Origin: Spirochaetia bacterium | Lineage (GTDB): Bacteria; Spirochaetota; Spirochaetia; Treponematales; Breznakiellaceae | Assembly: GCA_025997875.1 (NCBI GenBank) | Contig: BNVE01000152.1 | Coordinates: forward strand, 1-8,953 | Length of the DNA: 8,953 nt | Reading direction: 5' to 3' | Shown here: in pieces, positions 1 to 6,678 of the stretch | Layout: every line of letters begins with the position of its first letter | Numbering within the stretch: position 1 is the stretch's first letter | The notes under the pieces: generated by a model | What the model saw: the letters and a program-made list of their open reading frames with translations, nothing else | Told to the model about the DNA's origin: nothing | Database searches by the model: none | Made by a program: the position numbers and the translations under genes

Positions 1-29
1 CAAAATGTAATAGTAGATTTATTGGTCAT
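1..29 (-). CDS. N-terminal fragment of a divergent gene (truncated by window edge)
   Basis: Reading leftwards on the minus strand, an ATG at 29-27 opens a frame that stays open to the edge and encodes MTNKSTITF. A strong Shine-Dalgarno sequence, AGGAG (plus-strand 37-41), sits seven bases upstream, which is ideal spacing. This is why I call a real gene start despite only nine codons. The gene is divergent from the kinase operon and shares its A/T-rich control region. The product cannot be identified. The short polar start followed by TITF would suit a LacI-type regulator (these often begin with a few residues, then a TI-D-A helix-turn-helix), but that is speculation from nine residues. Confidence 0.55.
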
Positions 30-36
30 ATTTTTT

Positions 37-41
37 CTCCT
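37..41 (-). promoter_or_regulatory. Ribosome binding site of the divergent minus-strand gene
   Basis: The minus strand reads AGAGAGGAG across 45-37, and its AGGAG core ends seven bases before the ATG at 29. This is the main support for a gene start at the left edge. Confidence 0.6.
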
Positions 42-50
42 CTCTGTTAG

Positions 51-79
51 ATAATAATAAATATAGCCCATATCTCCAA
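51..79 (-). promoter_or_regulatory. Possible minus-strand promoter for the divergent gene
   Basis: On the minus strand TTGGAG (79-74) is followed after 17 bases by TATTAT (56-51), a fair sigma-70-type match. Transcription would start near 44, leaving a very short leader that begins close to the ribosome binding site. The A/T-rich background makes chance matches likely. Confidence 0.3.
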
Positions 80-80
80 A

Positions 81-93
81 AAAACCGGGTTTT
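81..93. repeat. Short inverted repeat, possible operator
   Basis: AAAACC (81-86) and GGTTTT (88-93) are perfect inverted arms around a single G. It is the only G/C-containing symmetrical element in the A/T-rich region and lies just upstream of the minus-strand -35 candidate, between the two divergent promoters. That position suits a repressor or activator site. The odd spacing means it is not a perfect even palindrome, and no specific regulator family can be assigned. Confidence 0.35.
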
Positions 94-104
94 ACGTATT
101 TTTT

Positions 105-126
105 GAATTTTTTTTTTAAAAAATTC
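105..126. repeat. A/T inverted repeat (9-base arms, 4-base loop)
   Basis: GAATTTTTT (105-113) pairs exactly with AAAAAATTC (118-126) across a TTTT loop. It has almost no G/C pairs, so as RNA it would be weak and unlike a standard terminator stem. It may instead be a bent or easily melted tract upstream of the operon promoter. Confidence 0.4.
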
Positions 127-151
127 CTCACAATTTGTTTACTCATTTTTA

Positions 152-180
152 TTGAATAATAAGGGATTTTCTTATATTAT
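152..180 (+). promoter_or_regulatory. Probable sigma-70-type promoter of the six-gene operon
   Basis: TTGAAT (152-157) and TATTAT (175-180) are separated by 17 bases, the optimum for a housekeeping promoter. An overlapping TATACT (178-183) is an alternative -10 element but has poorer spacing to a -35. Transcription would start near 187, leaving a leader of roughly 49 bases before the first ATG. No other plausible intergenic promoter space occurs before the end of the operon. Confidence 0.45.
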
Positions 181-235
181 ACTCATTGTTAAGGTTGAGT
201 TGAAGAGTAAGTTAAGATAGTGAGGTTTAAAATAG

Positions 236-1408
236 ATGCTGGATATCGGTCCCATCCACCGTAAGGAATACGAGTTAGACGCCGACCGATCCGAACCTGT
301 TGTCATTGCCGAGGCTCCGGGCAGGGTCCATTACCTGGGAGAGCATGGTGAGCCAAAGGCCGGATTATACCTTTCCTCCGCGATTGACCGCTATGCACGG
401 GTCGCGGTTAGTTTACGGAAGGACAATTCCCTTCGGTTTTACGCCGCGGATCTGGGGGAACGGAAGCGGACCACCCTGGTCAACCTTAAGTACAAGCGGG
501 AAGACCGGTGGGCCAATTATATCAAGGTTGCCATCCATGTGTTTGCCGAATTGGGCTTTCCCGTCAGGGGCCTCAATTTTACCATTTGCGGGGATATTCC
601 CCAGCAGGTAGGGCTTGCCTCATCTTCCGCCCTAGAAGTGGCTGCCACGGTGGCCCTGCGGGGGCTTTTTCAGGCTTCCTTAAACGAGCGGGAGCTTCTT
701 GCCCGGCTTTCCGCGGCCCAGGAGCTGTTTTTTGGTAAAAATACCAGTCCCGTGGATTATCTGGTGCTCCTTTCCGCGAAAAAGGACCAGTTCCTTATCG
801 TGGACGAGGCCGCCGGGGAGGTAAAACGGATAAAATCCACCCTTTCCAGGTACCGCATCCTTATTATGGACTCCCGGGTGCCCCGGATGGGGGTGGAGGA
901 CGAGCTGAGAATTCGGCGGCAGGATATCAAAAAGGGCCTGGAGCTCCTTTCCCTTAAAAAAGAGGGGGCCACCTTTCGGGATATTGCCGCCACCGACCTG
1001 GTGGAATCCATGGGGAACCTGCCGGAGCAAATCCGCCGGCGGAGCACGCACATTGTCCAGGAGATCCGCCGGGTCTATGACGCGGAAGATGCGATCCGGC
1101 GGGCGGATTTTGCGAATCTTTCCAAGATACTTCTCCATTCCCACGAGAGCCTGCGGGATCTCTACGAGGTTTCCTGCCCGGAAATTGACTGGCTGGTAAA
1201 ACGGGCCCAGGAAATTGACGGGGTCCTTGGTTCCCGGATGACCGGACAGGGCTTTGGGGGCTGTACCTATACGATTATCCGGGAAGACGCCATCGGGGAG
1301 TACCGGCAGCGCCTTGATGATTACGAGCGGATCTTCGGTTTCCACCCGGTTATTTACGAAGTCCGCCTTGCCACGGGGAGCCGTCCGGTTCCTCCTTCCC
1401 GTCATTAG
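236..1408 (+). CDS. Galactokinase-like GHMP-family kinase with altered sugar-binding signature
   Basis: This 390-residue cytoplasmic protein matches the galactokinase branch of the GHMP kinases, which phosphorylate small molecules with ATP. Motif 1 is at 28-42 (PGRVHYLGEHGEPKAG), the ATP-binding GLASSSALEVA at 126-136 and motif 3 (SRMTGQGFGGC) at 333-343. Family hallmarks SHESLRDLYEVSCPEID (302-318) and a conserved R-rich stretch near 225 are also present. The probable catalytic Asp is D174 in SPVDYL, where galactokinases have a MDQ motif. The sugar-contact part of motif 1 is changed: GRVN becomes GRVH and HTDY becomes HGEP, so galactose specificity is doubtful. No galT or galE lies nearby. 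GAGG at 222-225, ten bases upstream, supports this ATG. It is the first gene of the operon. The fold is secure, the substrate is not. Confidence 0.88.
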   Translation: MLDIGPIHRKEYELDADRSEPVVIAEAPGRVHYLGEHGEPKAGLYLSSAIDRYARVAVSLRKDNSLRFYAADLGERKRTTLVNLKYKREDRWANYIKVAIHVFAELGFPVRGLNFTICGDIPQQVGLASSSALEVAATVALRGLFQASLNERELLARLSAAQELFFGKNTSPVDYLVLLSAKKDQFLIVDEAAGEVKRIKSTLSRYRILIMDSRVPRMGVEDELRIRRQDIKKGLELLSLKKEGATFRDIAATDLVESMGNLPEQIRRRSTHIVQEIRRVYDAEDAIRRADFANLSKILLHSHESLRDLYEVSCPEIDWLVKRAQEIDGVLGSRMTGQGFGGCTYTIIREDAIGEYRQRLDDYERIFGFHPVIYEVRLATGSRPVPPSRH

Positions 1409-1419
1409 TGGTAAAAGGT

Positions 1420-2235
1420 ATGAATATACTGCTGACCAACGACGATGGAATCGACAGCCCCGGTCTCCGGCTCCTTGCCAAGGCACTGCGGGCCCAGGGT
1501 CTGCACCGGGTGTTCATCCTGGCCCCGGATTCGGATCGTTCCGGAGTTTCGGGGGCCATTTCCTTCCTCCGGGGCCCCCTGCGTCTGGCGGAGCGGGAAA
1601 GCGATTCCTGGGCCTGTTCCGGGAACCCCGCGGACTGTGTGGTGCTTGCCCTCCTGGGGGCCATCCCCCTGCGGCCGGATCTGGTCATTTCCGGGATAAA
1701 CCGGGGGGCCAATATGGGAACAGACCTTATCTATTCGGGAACCGCCGCAGCGGCCCGGCAGGGGAGCCTCTTCGGCATTCCCTCAATCGCCCTTTCCCTT
1801 GCCAATACCGCCGCCGTCAATACAGCGAGCGTCGCCGCCGATACACCCGGCGCCGCCATCAATACCTCCGGCGCCGTTTCAGGGTATTATTGGGATATGG
1901 CGGTTTCCTTTGTCCTTGCCCATCTTGATGAATTTGCCTCCCAATGGGAGGCGGACACCTATATCAACGTGAATATTCCCAACGGCCCCGCCGGCCCGGA
2001 TGGTATCGCCGCCGCCTTTCCCTCCAAACGGGAATACCGGGACGCCCTTACTTCTTTTAAGGCGCCCAACGGGGATACCTGGTGTTTTGTCAAACTGGGG
2101 GAAGTGACCACCAAACCGGAACCGGGTTCCGATTGGGACGTGGTCTCCCGGAACCTGGCTTCGGTGAGCCCCATCCTGATCCACCCGGTAAACGGCGGGA
2201 AGGGTATTGATGCCGGCGGCGGGGGGAGGGGCTAG
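1420..2235 (+). CDS. surE: 5'/3'-nucleotidase SurE
   Basis: SurE is a metal-dependent phosphatase that dephosphorylates nucleoside monophosphates. The N-terminus MNILLTNDDGIDSPG is diagnostic, with D8 and D9 as metal ligands. DRSGVSGAIS (39-48, S41), GNPADCV (68-74) and SGINRGANMGTDLIYSGT (91-108, N94) complete the active site. The length of 271 residues is slightly above the usual roughly 250, explained by an Ala/Thr-rich insert at 129-153 and a Gly-rich tail. I chose ATG 1420 because SurE proteins normally begin directly with this motif. A GTG at 1408, overlapping the kinase stop by one base, would add MVKG. Neither start has a strong ribosome site, so translation may be coupled to the kinase gene. 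Confidence 0.94.
   Translation: MNILLTNDDGIDSPGLRLLAKALRAQGLHRVFILAPDSDRSGVSGAISFLRGPLRLAERESDSWACSGNPADCVVLALLGAIPLRPDLVISGINRGANMGTDLIYSGTAAAARQGSLFGIPSIALSLANTAAVNTASVAADTPGAAINTSGAVSGYYWDMAVSFVLAHLDEFASQWEADTYINVNIPNGPAGPDGIAAAFPSKREYRDALTSFKAPNGDTWCFVKLGEVTTKPEPGSDWDVVSRNLASVSPILIHPVNGGKGIDAGGGGRG
1804..1878 (+). repeat. Degenerate in-frame tandem repeat inside surE
   Basis: Four consecutive segments begin with AATAC or GATAC: 1804-1818, 1819-1839, 1840-1860 and 1861-1878. Lengths are 15, 21, 21 and 18 bases. They encode NTAAV, NTASVAA, DTPGAAI and NTSGAV, a seven-residue theme of Asn/Asp-Thr followed by small residues. All are in the surE frame, so the expansion keeps the protein intact. 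It falls between the strand IPSIALSLA and the helix YYWDMAVSFVLAHLDEF, where typical SurE proteins have a much shorter link. Confidence 0.6.
2225..2230 (+). promoter_or_regulatory. Ribosome binding site of the TPR gene, inside surE
   Basis: GGAGGG ends seven bases before ATG 2238 and lies within the last codons of surE. The Gly-rich C-terminal tail of SurE may partly be a by-product of keeping this site. Confidence 0.55.
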
Positions 2236-2237
2236 GT

Positions 2238-2996
2238 ATGGCGAAGTTTAAGGTCCCCGGAGGCCATCCGCCCGCGCCGGAGGAAAAACGGGGGGCGGAG
2301 GGAACCCTTAAGGAGGGCATCCGGCTTTTCCGCTTAAAGCGCTGGGATATCGCATTAAGGGAACTGCTTCAGGTAAAGACCGAAAAATTCACCCCCGAGG
2401 AAAGCACCGAACTTGCCTATTACCTGGGGCTTTGCTATACCAAGCTGAACCATTACGATGACGCCCTTTTGTACCTTGAGCAGGTGGTTACCGCAGGGCA
2501 GGATGTGCTCCGGGTATACCAGTGCCGTATGACCCTGGCCTATATTTACGTGATCACCAACCGGTCAAAAATGGCGGAATTTGAACTCAAGCGGCTCCAG
2601 CGCAACGGTTTTGAATCCCCCCAGCTCTATACTACCCTGGCCTATTCGGCCTGGCTCCAGAAGAACACCAAAAATGCCGTGGAGCTTTACGAAAAAGCCC
2701 TGGACATAGACGAAAATAACACCACCGCCATGAACAGCCTGGGCTATGTCCTGGTGGATACTGAAACGGACCTGATCCGGGGGCTCCGGCTCTGCCGGAA
2801 GGCGGTGGACCGCAAGCCCCAGAACCCCGCCTACCTGGATTCCCTGGGCTGGGCCTACTTCAAGGTCGGTGAACTCATCGAAGCCCGCACCTGGCTCCGC
2901 CGGGCCCTGGATCTGGCCCCCCAGGAACAGGAAATCCGGGATCATTTTCATACCGTAACCGGGGAAAACTATGCCGGCGGGGGCGGAAAATCATAA
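2238..2996 (+). CDS. Cytoplasmic tetratricopeptide-repeat protein
   Basis: A 252-residue protein made almost entirely of TPR units, helical pairs that serve as protein-binding scaffolds. Recognisable units lie around 23-50, 57-90, 93-124, 128-161, 163-196 and 198-231. The clearest are LAYSAWLQKNTKNAVELYEKALDID (134-158) and LDSLGWAYFKVGELIEARTWLRRALDLAP (200-228). The last two repeats resemble the LDSLGWAYF-type ending seen in many bacterial TPR proteins. There is no signal peptide or membrane segment, so it should act in the cytoplasm. It starts two bases after the surE stop, and its stop overlaps the next ATG by one base (TAATG), implying translational coupling to the secreted NHL protein. 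The partner and process are unknown. Confidence 0.88.
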   Translation: MAKFKVPGGHPPAPEEKRGAEGTLKEGIRLFRLKRWDIALRELLQVKTEKFTPEESTELAYYLGLCYTKLNHYDDALLYLEQVVTAGQDVLRVYQCRMTLAYIYVITNRSKMAEFELKRLQRNGFESPQLYTTLAYSAWLQKNTKNAVELYEKALDIDENNTTAMNSLGYVLVDTETDLIRGLRLCRKAVDRKPQNPAYLDSLGWAYFKVGELIEARTWLRRALDLAPQEQEIRDHFHTVTGENYAGGGGKS

Positions 2997-5152
2997 TGCA
3001 GGTACCGCAAAGCCGCCATCCATACCCTTTGCGCTGTCTTGCGCTGCTGCTCTTACTCCTTACCGCAGCCTTCTCCGGTTCCCCTTTCCTGGGGGCCCAG
3101 CAAACGGCGGTGGACATGGACGCCCTCTACGCGGGGGAAGCCTTCCGTATCGGGGTCCAGGCTTATAACCGCTATAGCTTTAACGAGGCGATCCTTTCTT
3201 TTGAGCGGGCCCTTTCCTTTAAGCCCGGGGAACCCCTGATTCTGGACTGGCTTGGCCGGGCCAATTACCGTTCCGGCCTGGAAGAAATCGCCCTTAGCCA
3301 GTGGCGGGCCGCGGCCGCGGCTTACGGCTGGAACAGCAGGGAGGGGACGCTTCTGGGCGCCCGCATCGAGACCGTGGGGAACCGCCGGGGGCTTTTGCCG
3401 GTAAGCGACGATGACGAGCGCTATATGGAGGCCGGCCGCTATCCGGGAAAGTACGAAGAGAACATCTTCTACAAGCAGCCCACTTCGGTGCTGCCCGTGG
3501 ATGACGGCTCGGTGTGGGTGGTGGCCTATGGGAGCAACGAAATTGTCAGGATAGACGTGAACGGCGTTGTCCGGGAACGCCGCCGGGGGCCCCTGAACGG
3601 TTTTGACCGGCCCTACGATCTGGTGAAGGGCAGCGGGGGCAGGCTTTACCTCTCCGAATACCGGGGGGGCCGGATCAGCGTCCTGAGCGGTGACGGCGAA
3701 TGGCAGTCCTATATCGGCTCAAAGGGCCTGGGGGACGGGAACCTTCTGGGCCCCCAGAACCTGGAGGTGGACAAGGAAGGCTACCTCTACGTGGTGGATT
3801 ACGGAAACCGCCGGGTCTGTAAATTCGATCCCGAGGGGAACTTTATCCTCTCCTTTGGGAAATTCCCCGCCTCCCGTTTTGGGGCCCCGGAATTTACGGG
3901 TTTTCTTTCCCCCACGGGGATAGCCGCCCGGGAGGATCGCGTTTTTGTGGCCGATGCGGCGCTCAAGCAGATATTCATCTTTGATTCCAACGGTACCTAT
4001 CAGGGCATTCTGGCCGCCGAGGGTCTTAAGGGGCCGGAAAGCCTCCGTTTTCTGTCGGACGGCAAACTCCTTGCGGCGGACACCAACCGGGTCCTCCTTA
4101 TCGATCCCGATTCCGCCATAGTCCGGGAACTGGGGATGCTGGGCAATTCCCGGGTCCGCATCGTGGGCGCCGGGATGGACCGGAACGGCAATGTGCTGGC
4201 CGCCAATTTTGACGCCGGGGAAGTTTCGGTCCTGGCCCGGCTTGACGACATTGCCTCCGGGTTTTTTGTGCAGATTGAACGGGTTTCGGTGGAGAACTTC
4301 CCCCAGGTAACCGTGGAACTTCAGGTTCAGGACCGGCAGCGCCGTCCCATAGTCGGTCTGGACGGCCGGAACTTTGTTCTGACCGAAAACGGTCGGGCCG
4401 TGGTGGAGCAGAAATTCCTCTTCCCGGGCTACCGCTCCCGGCAGGCGGATGTCTCCATCCTGGTGGAGCGATCCCCCGCCACCCGTTTACTGGGGGATGA
4501 TCTTGCCGCAGCGGTCCGGGACATCAACGAGGCCCTGAGCAGCCCGCCCCCGTTGCAGGGCGGAATTCTGAACAGTGAATTTTTCGGGGGAGCTCCGGCC
4601 GGGGGAGGGCGCATTGTTTCCCTCATATCCGCGGGGGTCCAGCCCCATCCGGAGCGTATCAATACATCCCTTAATACCGCCGCCCGGGGCAGCGCCGCCG
4701 ATTACGATCCCCGCTGGCGTTTTGATCTGGGACTGCGGCTTGCCGCTACAGACCTGCTTCCGGGAGAGAAAAAGCGGGCCCTGATCTTTGTCACATCCGG
4801 AAGCCTGGGAGAATTTGCCTATGATCGTTACGGCCTTTCGGAACTTGCGGCCTACATGGCGAATAACAGCATTGTTTTCAATGCGGTCCTGGTAGGGTCC
4901 GGGCCCGCCGCGGAGGAAATCCGCTACCTCTGCCGGGAAACCGGCGGGGAAGTCCTGCCCCTCTACCGGCCCGAGGGCATCCGGGAGGCAATACAAAACC
5001 TAAGTTCTTACCCCAGCGGGTCTTATACCCTCAGTTACCGTTCCCAACTGCCCTCGGATTTCGGCAGGGCCTATCTTCCGGTGGAAGCCGAGGTTTATCT
5101 TATGGAACGATCCGGCCGGGACGGGACCGGTTATTTCCCGCCCCTGGAATAG
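2996..5152 (+). CDS. Secreted TPR + NHL beta-propeller + VWA-like protein
   Basis: This 718-residue protein begins with a signal peptide: a basic start, a Leu-rich core at 15-24 and a likely cleavage after LGA (34), so it is exported. Residues 48-84 form a TPR-like pair (AYNRYSFNEAILSFERALSFKP). Residues 160-415 are an NHL/six-bladed propeller with repeated units such as LYVVDYGNRRVCKFDPEGN (264-282) and VFVADAALKQIFIFDSNG (317-333). Residues 424-475 resemble the beta-sandwich that precedes VWA domains in VWFA-related proteins (LDGRNFVLTENGRAV). Residues 484-690 look like a VWA fold, but the metal site is degenerate: ILVERSPAT where DxSxS is expected, and IFVTSGS in place of a TDG motif. It shares a one-base overlap with the upstream TPR gene. 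Likely an envelope or periplasmic interaction protein; its ligand is unknown. Confidence 0.85.
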   Translation: MQVPQSRHPYPLRCLALLLLLLTAAFSGSPFLGAQQTAVDMDALYAGEAFRIGVQAYNRYSFNEAILSFERALSFKPGEPLILDWLGRANYRSGLEEIALSQWRAAAAAYGWNSREGTLLGARIETVGNRRGLLPVSDDDERYMEAGRYPGKYEENIFYKQPTSVLPVDDGSVWVVAYGSNEIVRIDVNGVVRERRRGPLNGFDRPYDLVKGSGGRLYLSEYRGGRISVLSGDGEWQSYIGSKGLGDGNLLGPQNLEVDKEGYLYVVDYGNRRVCKFDPEGNFILSFGKFPASRFGAPEFTGFLSPTGIAAREDRVFVADAALKQIFIFDSNGTYQGILAAEGLKGPESLRFLSDGKLLAADTNRVLLIDPDSAIVRELGMLGNSRVRIVGAGMDRNGNVLAANFDAGEVSVLARLDDIASGFFVQIERVSVENFPQVTVELQVQDRQRRPIVGLDGRNFVLTENGRAVVEQKFLFPGYRSRQADVSILVERSPATRLLGDDLAAAVRDINEALSSPPPLQGGILNSEFFGGAPAGGGRIVSLISAGVQPHPERINTSLNTAARGSAADYDPRWRFDLGLRLAATDLLPGEKKRALIFVTSGSLGEFAYDRYGLSELAAYMANNSIVFNAVLVGSGPAAEEIRYLCRETGGEVLPLYRPEGIREAIQNLSSYPSGSYTLSYRSQLPSDFGRAYLPVEAEVYLMERSGRDGTGYFPPLE

Positions 5153-5164
5153 AGAGGGGCGGCC

Positions 5165-6667
5165 ATGTCGGTAATCCTGGGAATCGATCTGGGGACATCC
5201 AGCATAAAAGGCTTATTACTGGATTCCGGAGCAGCTTCCCCCGGGGTCATCGCCGTTGCGGCAAGGGCCCATGAGCTAAGCATTAGGCGCACCGGCTGGG
5301 CGGAACAGGACCCCAATGTATGGTGGCAGTTAACCCGGGAGCTTCTGGGGCAGCTTAAGGAAGAGCAGCCGGTGGCCTTTGCGGAGATCGGCGCCATTGG
5401 GTTTTCGGGGCAGATGCACGGCCTGGTTGCCCTTGACCGCAAGAACAGGCCCCTGCGGCCCGCCATACTCTGGCTCGATCAAAGGGCTGCCGGAGAGGTA
5501 AACGAAATCGCCGATCTGATCAATGAAAATGGATGGGCCCCTTCCATTCAGAACAGGGTTTCTATGGGCTTTGCCCTGCCCTCACTGTTGTGGCTCAAAA
5601 AATTTGAACCCTCTGTTTTTGCGGAGATCGCACAAATACTGCTGCCCAAGGATTTTCTGCGCATGAAAATGACCGGCAGTGTTGCTACGGACTATTCCGA
5701 CGCATCCGCTACGGGCGCTTTTTCCGTGGCGGACCATGACTGGGCCTGGCCCCTGATCCGTTCCCTGGGGCTCCCGGAGGCTTTGTTTCCCCGGTGTTCG
5801 CCCTCCCAGGAGATTGCGGGATATGTAACCAGGGAATGCGCCGGCGAAACAGGGCTGAAAGAGGGCATTCCCCTTGTGTTTGGCGCCGGGGATCAGATGG
5901 CCCAAAGCATCGGTAACGGGGTGGTGAGTGAGGGGTTATTGATCGCCAATATCGGAACCGGGGGCCAGATTGCCGCCTACAGCGCCGGGGATGTTTTTGA
6001 CCCGGAGCTTCGTACCCATACCTTTTGCCATGGGATAAACAGGGCCTATACGGTATACGGCGCAACCCTTTGCAGCGGCATGTCCCTGCATTGGCTGAAA
6101 AACAAGGTCCTCCGACAAGACAGTTACCCGGAGCTGGACAGGGCGGCATCCGAAGCGCCCTCGGGAAGCGGCGGTTTGATCTACCTTCCCTATTTATCCG
6201 GAGAAAGAACCCCCCACATGAATTCCCGGGCCCGGGGTGTTTTTTTCGGATTGCAGCTGGATCAGGATTACCGTTTTTTAATCCGTGCCGTCATGGAAGG
6301 GGTGGCGTTCAGCCTGAAGGATTCCATCTGCATCCTGGAAGGTTTGGGCATCAGGGCCGGCAGGATTATTGCATCCGGGGGCGGGGCAAAGAGTCCCCTC
6401 TGGTTACAGATACAGGCGGATATTTTTGAAAAGGAAATTCAGGTCAGTGAAACGGAAGAACAGGCCTGTTTGGGGGCCTGCGTCCTGGCGGGCCTTGGGA
6501 CCGGTATCTTTAAGAACCTGGAGGAACCCTGCGGGCGCTTTGTAAAATTCAAGCCCCTCATCTATACACCGGATGATAAAAACAGCGCCCTGTACCGTAA
6601 GGCATATATACTGTATAAAGAAATTTATCAAAACACCCGTTCCCTGATGGAAAGGTTTTCTGAATAA
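5165..6667 (+). CDS. xylB: Xylulokinase (FGGY carbohydrate kinase)
   Basis: This 500-residue cytoplasmic kinase would phosphorylate D-xylulose with ATP, feeding the pentose phosphate pathway. Seen in sequence: the phosphate-binding start ILGIDLGTSSIKGLLLD (4-20), GFSGQMHGLVALD (79-91) with the MH pair typical of xylulokinases, and ILWLDQRA (101-108). The probable catalytic Asp is D243 in GAGDQMA, followed by IGTGGQI (263-269). YLPYLSGERTPHMN (340-353) and the ATP-binding ASGGGAKSPLW (403-413) complete the fold. The length matches XylB well. AGAGG (5153-5157), seven bases before ATG 5165, supports the start; the gap to the preceding gene is 12 bases. No xylose isomerase or pentose transporter is in the window, so another ketopentose or a related sugar remains possible. 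Confidence 0.87.
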   Translation: MSVILGIDLGTSSIKGLLLDSGAASPGVIAVAARAHELSIRRTGWAEQDPNVWWQLTRELLGQLKEEQPVAFAEIGAIGFSGQMHGLVALDRKNRPLRPAILWLDQRAAGEVNEIADLINENGWAPSIQNRVSMGFALPSLLWLKKFEPSVFAEIAQILLPKDFLRMKMTGSVATDYSDASATGAFSVADHDWAWPLIRSLGLPEALFPRCSPSQEIAGYVTRECAGETGLKEGIPLVFGAGDQMAQSIGNGVVSEGLLIANIGTGGQIAAYSAGDVFDPELRTHTFCHGINRAYTVYGATLCSGMSLHWLKNKVLRQDSYPELDRAASEAPSGSGGLIYLPYLSGERTPHMNSRARGVFFGLQLDQDYRFLIRAVMEGVAFSLKDSICILEGLGIRAGRIIASGGGAKSPLWLQIQADIFEKEIQVSETEEQACLGACVLAGLGTGIFKNLEEPCGRFVKFKPLIYTPDDKNSALYRKAYILYKEIYQNTRSLMERFSE

Positions 6668-6671
6668 GGAG
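6666..6671 (+). promoter_or_regulatory. Ribosome binding site of the MBL-fold gene
   Basis: AAGGAG overlaps the xylulokinase stop codon and ends seven bases before ATG 6679. It fixes the start there and rules out the nearer out-of-frame ATG at 6672. Confidence 0.65.
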
Positions 6672-6678
6672 ATGAAAC

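Larger units (their letters stand above)
30..235. promoter_or_regulatory. A/T-rich divergent intergenic control region
   Basis: About 206 bases with no credible gene separate two divergently oriented start codons. The stretch is made largely of A and T runs, in sharp contrast to the GC-rich coding sequence that follows. It holds a good plus-strand promoter candidate, a weaker minus-strand candidate, a 13-base inverted repeat with a G/C centre (81-93) and a pure A/T inverted repeat (105-126). A direct repeat GTTAAG occurs at 188-193 and 211-216, in the presumed leader of the kinase gene. The arrangement suits shared regulation of both directions. Confidence 0.6.

Noticed and set aside
76..126. 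A- and T-runs as an intrinsic terminator
   Set aside because: Neither inverted repeat has a G/C-rich stem followed by a T-run, and the region lies between two divergent starts, where no transcript should end.
1408..1410. GTG as the surE start, overlapping the kinase stop
   Set aside because: It is possible, but the family begins at the MNILLTNDDG Met (1420) and there is no ribosome site before the GTG.
680..1486. Long minus-strand open frame antisense to the kinase gene
   Set aside because: Composition is Pro/Gly-rich with no recognisable domain, and the plus-strand frame has clear GHMP kinase motifs. High GC content makes such open shadows common.
4487..4996. Minus-strand open frame within the NHL/VWA-like gene
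   Set aside because: No family resemblance or ribosome site was seen, and the plus-strand protein is continuous and domain-consistent here.
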